From the NCBI GenBank assembly GCA_003225615.1, contig QIAS01000071.1, positions 9,097 through 24,890 of the forward strand: DNA of 15,794 nt, given 5' to 3'. Every line of letters begins with the position of its first letter. Position 1 is the first letter of the stretch. This document shows, piece after piece, positions 13,093-15,794 of this stretch. The notes under the pieces are model-generated. The model ran no database searches. It had not been told where the DNA came from and saw only the letters and a list, made by a program, of their open reading frames with translations. This stretch comes from Acidobacteriota bacterium (GTDB taxonomy: Bacteria > Acidobacteriota > Terriglobia > Terriglobales > Acidobacteriaceae). Made by a program: the position numbers and the translations under genes.

Positions 13093-14592
13093 ATGCAAAA
13101 GATCGCAATCCTCTACGATGCGAGCCAGGCGGTTCTTTCGACCTTCGATCTGGACGAGGTGTTGCAGCGGATTCTGGTGATTGCCTGCGACTACTTTCAT
13201 CTGAAGAACGTCGCAATTCTGCTTCTGGATGAGCCCACGCAGGAGCTCTGCGTCCGCAGCCAGATTGGATGGGACAAAGGGTGTGATCAGGTCAGGATGG
13301 CGGTGGGACAAGGTATTACCGGGACAGCAGCAAAGCTGAAACGTCCCGTGTACGCCCCCGACGTGAGTAAAGATTTACGGTATGTCTGTTCGGCCACCGG
13401 AACGCGTTCAGAAGTAGCCATCCCTCTGATGGTGCGGGATGAAGTGGTTGGGGTGCTGGACTGTCAAAGCGAAAATCTAAACCACTTCGACAATCACACG
13501 ATTGACCTGCTTACCCTGTTCTCCACCCAGGCTTCGATGGCTTTGCAGAACGCCCGGCTGTATTCGCTCGAGCGCCGCCGCGCACAACAACTCGAAGCTA
13601 TCAATGCCATCGCCCAGCAAACCACAGCGGTTCTCGACGTGAAAGAACTGCTGATCAAGGTCTGCTCACTCATCCAGCAGGCGTTTCAGGTAAGTCACGT
13701 ATCCGTATTGCTGCGCGAAGAAGATGACCTGGTGCTACGCGCGCATCACGGCAGTTTGACACCGCGCACCGTGGAAGGTGGGCGGCTGTCGGCGGCCACA
13801 GGTTTATGGGGACAGGCCCTGAGTGCGGGCAAGACGGTCATTGAAGACGACGTACGAACCGTTCCGGAATACGTAGGACTCTACACAGAGAGCGGATCGC
13901 GTATGTGTATTCCACTCGTCTCTTTCGGGCAGACCCTCGGCGCTCTGCTGTTGGACAATGTGGAACCAAAGGCCTTTCGCAGCGGGGATGTGCAATCACT
14001 TGAATCAGTGGCTGACATTTGTGCGACGGCTATTCAAAACGCAAACTATGTCGAGCGGGTCCGGCAACTGGCGTACGTTGACGGATTAACTGGCATCTTC
14101 AACCGCAGGTTTTTCGAACTGCGAATCTCGGAGGAAATGGAACGCGCACGCCGCTTCCAGACTGGAATGGCAGTGATCATGGTGGATATTGACCATTTCA
14201 AGCGGCTGAACGATGAATTTGGCCACCTGTTGGGAGACGAGGTGCTGCGTCAAGTGTCGTCCATATTCCACCAGCAACTTCGGAAAATTGATGTGGTATG
14301 CCGTTACGGAGGCGAGGAGTTTTCCATCCTGCTCTCGCAGACCAATTTGCAGCACGCCGTGAGCGTGGCCGAGAAGCTGCGCCGCATGGTCGAGACCTGG
14401 CAATTTCCAGGGGTGCCCCGCCCGGTAACAATCAGTGCCGGCGCCGCAACCTATCCCGATCATGGGACAACCCGCGACGACTTAGTGAAGGCAGCCGATG
14501 CAGGACTCTACGCTGCCAAACAGGCGGGAAGAAATCGAGTGTTCCTGGCGCCTGTGGGGGGAAAAAGCTCCGCAGCCGCCGGCAGCCAGTAG
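13093..14592 (+). CDS. GAF-GAF-GGDEF diguanylate cyclase
   Basis: 499 residues from ATG 13093. The frame is open to a TTG at 13021 (24 more residues), and neither start has a clear ribosome site. Two GAF domains (about 10-150 and 175-325, with VAIPLMVRDEVVGVLDCQSE and CIPLVSFGQTLGALLLDN) are followed by a short linker and a GGDEF domain (about 330-490) starting DGLTGIFNRRFFE. The catalytic signature is GGEEF (406-410), and VDIDHFKRLND supplies the metal-binding aspartates. RKID (397-400), five residues before GGEEF, is a proper inhibitory I-site. It should therefore make cyclic di-GMP from two GTP under product feedback. No membrane helices are seen, so it is cytoplasmic; the GAF ligand is unknown. 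It is convergent with the PDZ gene (17-base gap). Confidence 0.93.
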   Translation: MQKIAILYDASQAVLSTFDLDEVLQRILVIACDYFHLKNVAILLLDEPTQELCVRSQIGWDKGCDQVRMAVGQGITGTAAKLKRPVYAPDVSKDLRYVCSATGTRSEVAIPLMVRDEVVGVLDCQSENLNHFDNHTIDLLTLFSTQASMALQNARLYSLERRRAQQLEAINAIAQQTTAVLDVKELLIKVCSLIQQAFQVSHVSVLLREEDDLVLRAHHGSLTPRTVEGGRLSAATGLWGQALSAGKTVIEDDVRTVPEYVGLYTESGSRMCIPLVSFGQTLGALLLDNVEPKAFRSGDVQSLESVADICATAIQNANYVERVRQLAYVDGLTGIFNRRFFELRISEEMERARRFQTGMAVIMVDIDHFKRLNDEFGHLLGDEVLRQVSSIFHQQLRKIDVVCRYGGEEFSILLSQTNLQHAVSVAEKLRRMVETWQFPGVPRPVTISAGAATYPDHGTTRDDLVKAADAGLYAAKQAGRNRVFLAPVGGKSSAAAGSQ

Positions 14593-14609
14593 TTCCCAAG
14601 CTAAATTCG

Positions 14610-15782
14610 TCAGATCTCCAGCCAGTCGCCTTTCAGCTCATGTCGCAGTTGCTCCTGCAATTTCCTCTGCTGTTGGCGTAATTGCCGCTGCTGCTCCAGA
14701 AGTTGCTGGCGCATTTCGCGGCTGTGCTGGCGCATTGCGTCCTGCGATTTTTTGAGATCTTTACGATGGCTGCAAAGCTCTTTTCGAGCCTCTTCAGCCG
14801 CTCCTTGGACCTCGCGGGTTACGTTTTCAACGGCCGGCCCCAAGCGCTCTAGTTCCGACATGTGCAGCGTAAGATCGTGGGCGGCACGCTCCATCTCAGG
14901 CCTGAGTCGTGCAATTTCTGATTGAACTTCCGTCACGGCGACTCCGGCTATGGCATCGATGTCCGGGATGTCAAAGCTCTCTTCTTCAAACATGTCGCCT
15001 GTATCTTTGCGTTCCGGCAAGTTCAGTTTTAATTTCTGCTCTTTCTTTTCCCGAATAACTCCGATATCTACGCTGCCGCTGGCATGGGAACGGAATGCGT
15101 GGGTGAAGTCGCTGGTGTCGTGCACGGTTTGGTCATTCACGCGGACGATGACGTCCCCCGCGCGGAAACCTGCTTTATCCGCTAAGCTCCCTTTTTCAAC
15201 GGAGCGCACCAGAACGCCCTTGCCATTCTTGACGCCAAAAAAATCCCCAAGTTGGGGCGTTATGTTCTCTACCATTAGCCCACTTCGCGCCGAAGAATGC
15301 ACGACGACAAAGGCCGGAATGTCGGGCATGGGAGGAATAGGCGGTATTTCAATGTGGAATTCCTTGGGATAGTTCTTGGCAAATTCCTTGCCCTTATCGG
15401 CAAGCTGTACTTTCACCGTGAGTGGCTGGCCATCGCGGCTGATGCCAAAGGTCGCGACTCGCCCCGGCGGCGTCTCCCGGATCATGCGCTTCAATTGCGC
15501 GCCGCTTTCGATCGTGGTGCCATTCATGGTCAGGATCACGTCGTGTTCCTTGATGCCGGCTTTGCCGGCCGGAGCATCCTGATCCACCATGGTCACCTCT
15601 ACGCCGTGTTCATCTTTCAGCTTAAGCGCGGAGACACGATCCGACGTGATGTCGCTGATATCTACTCCCAGATAGGAGCCCGTGCCGAATTCCTCGCTCG
15701 AATAACCGGCCCCTTCCCCGAAATTGTGGAAGGATAGTTCCCCGGCATAAGCAAAGCTCAGCCACAGGAGTGGCACGATCAT
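14610..15782 (-). CDS. Periplasmic protein with two PDZ domains and a coiled-coil tail
   Basis: 390 residues from ATG 15782, but the frame stays open to the window edge (four more codons, SWIA). The N-terminus MIVPLLWLSFAYAG is a signal-peptide core without the usual positive charges, so the true start probably lies beyond the window. The first PDZ domain is at about 35-128 (YLGVDISDI, DAPAGKAGIKEHDVILTMNG). The second is at about 165-255 (GVLVRSVEKGSLADKAGFRA, GDVIVRVNDQTV). An acidic linker leads to a long helical region (about 280-385) ending in Gln/Arg-rich coiled coil (EQQRQLRQQQRKLQEQL). No trypsin-like protease domain is present, so this is not DegP. It is probably a scaffold or adaptor in the envelope; the partner is unknown. 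Confidence 0.85.
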   Translation of the reverse strand: MIVPLLWLSFAYAGELSFHNFGEGAGYSSEEFGTGSYLGVDISDITSDRVSALKLKDEHGVEVTMVDQDAPAGKAGIKEHDVILTMNGTTIESGAQLKRMIRETPPGRVATFGISRDGQPLTVKVQLADKGKEFAKNYPKEFHIEIPPIPPMPDIPAFVVVHSSARSGLMVENITPQLGDFFGVKNGKGVLVRSVEKGSLADKAGFRAGDVIVRVNDQTVHDTSDFTHAFRSHASGSVDIGVIREKKEQKLKLNLPERKDTGDMFEEESFDIPDIDAIAGVAVTEVQSEIARLRPEMERAAHDLTLHMSELERLGPAVENVTREVQGAAEEARKELCSHRKDLKKSQDAMRQHSREMRQQLLEQQRQLRQQQRKLQEQLRHELKGDWLEI

Positions 15783-15794
15783 CGCAATCCAACT

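Overview
The window looks like a piece of a moderately GC-rich chromosome from an Acidobacteriota-type bacterium (Terriglobia/Korobacter-like). This is inferred from the gene types: a PEP-CTERM surface protein, a repeat-bearing MlaD protein, a very large membrane-anchored spermidine-synthase-like protein, a DUF6496 basic protein, a lone selA, and heptanucleotide repeats in gaps between genes. It holds 14 protein-coding loci. I saw no rRNA, tRNA, CRISPR array, transposase or phage gene.

Layout. Positions 1-291 (minus) are the start of a YeaO-type DUF488 protein that runs off the left edge. A divergent plus-strand run follows: a mono-haem cytochrome c lipoprotein, selA, a second DUF488 protein of the other subtype, a broken acpS, a membrane/spermidine-synthase fusion, and an MlaD/MCE lipid-transport protein with five exact 34-residue repeats. 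lipA lies convergent on the minus strand. A 294-base gap with several inverted and direct repeats separates lipA from a PEP-CTERM gene that ends in a clear intrinsic terminator. A Crp/Fnr-type regulator is followed by convergent recG (minus). A small two-helix membrane protein lies divergent from recG. Then come a DUF6496 histone-like protein (minus), a GAF-GAF-GGDEF diguanylate cyclase (plus), and a two-PDZ periplasmic protein (minus) that is probably cut at the right edge.

The most notable observation is that three well-known families here each lack a short conserved internal segment. The selA-linked DUF488 protein lacks the usual LGG-containing stretch. acpS has lost roughly 29 bases, which throws it out of frame just before its catalytic AAKEA motif. 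lipA has lost nine codons in frame, removing the middle cysteine of the CX4CX5C motif that binds its auxiliary iron-sulfur cluster. Since acpS and lipA are normally core genes, these are either real lesions backed up elsewhere in the genome or assembly/sequencing artefacts. Read mapping would decide.

A second theme is repeats with a seven-base period in three gaps (CCAATTN, TTAGCAT, CTGACTN), resembling the short tandemly repeated sequences known from other phyla. No single new multi-gene system is evident. The best leads are the selA-DUF488 pair, the altered LipA, and the lipA/PEP-CTERM intergenic region with its perfect palindrome.
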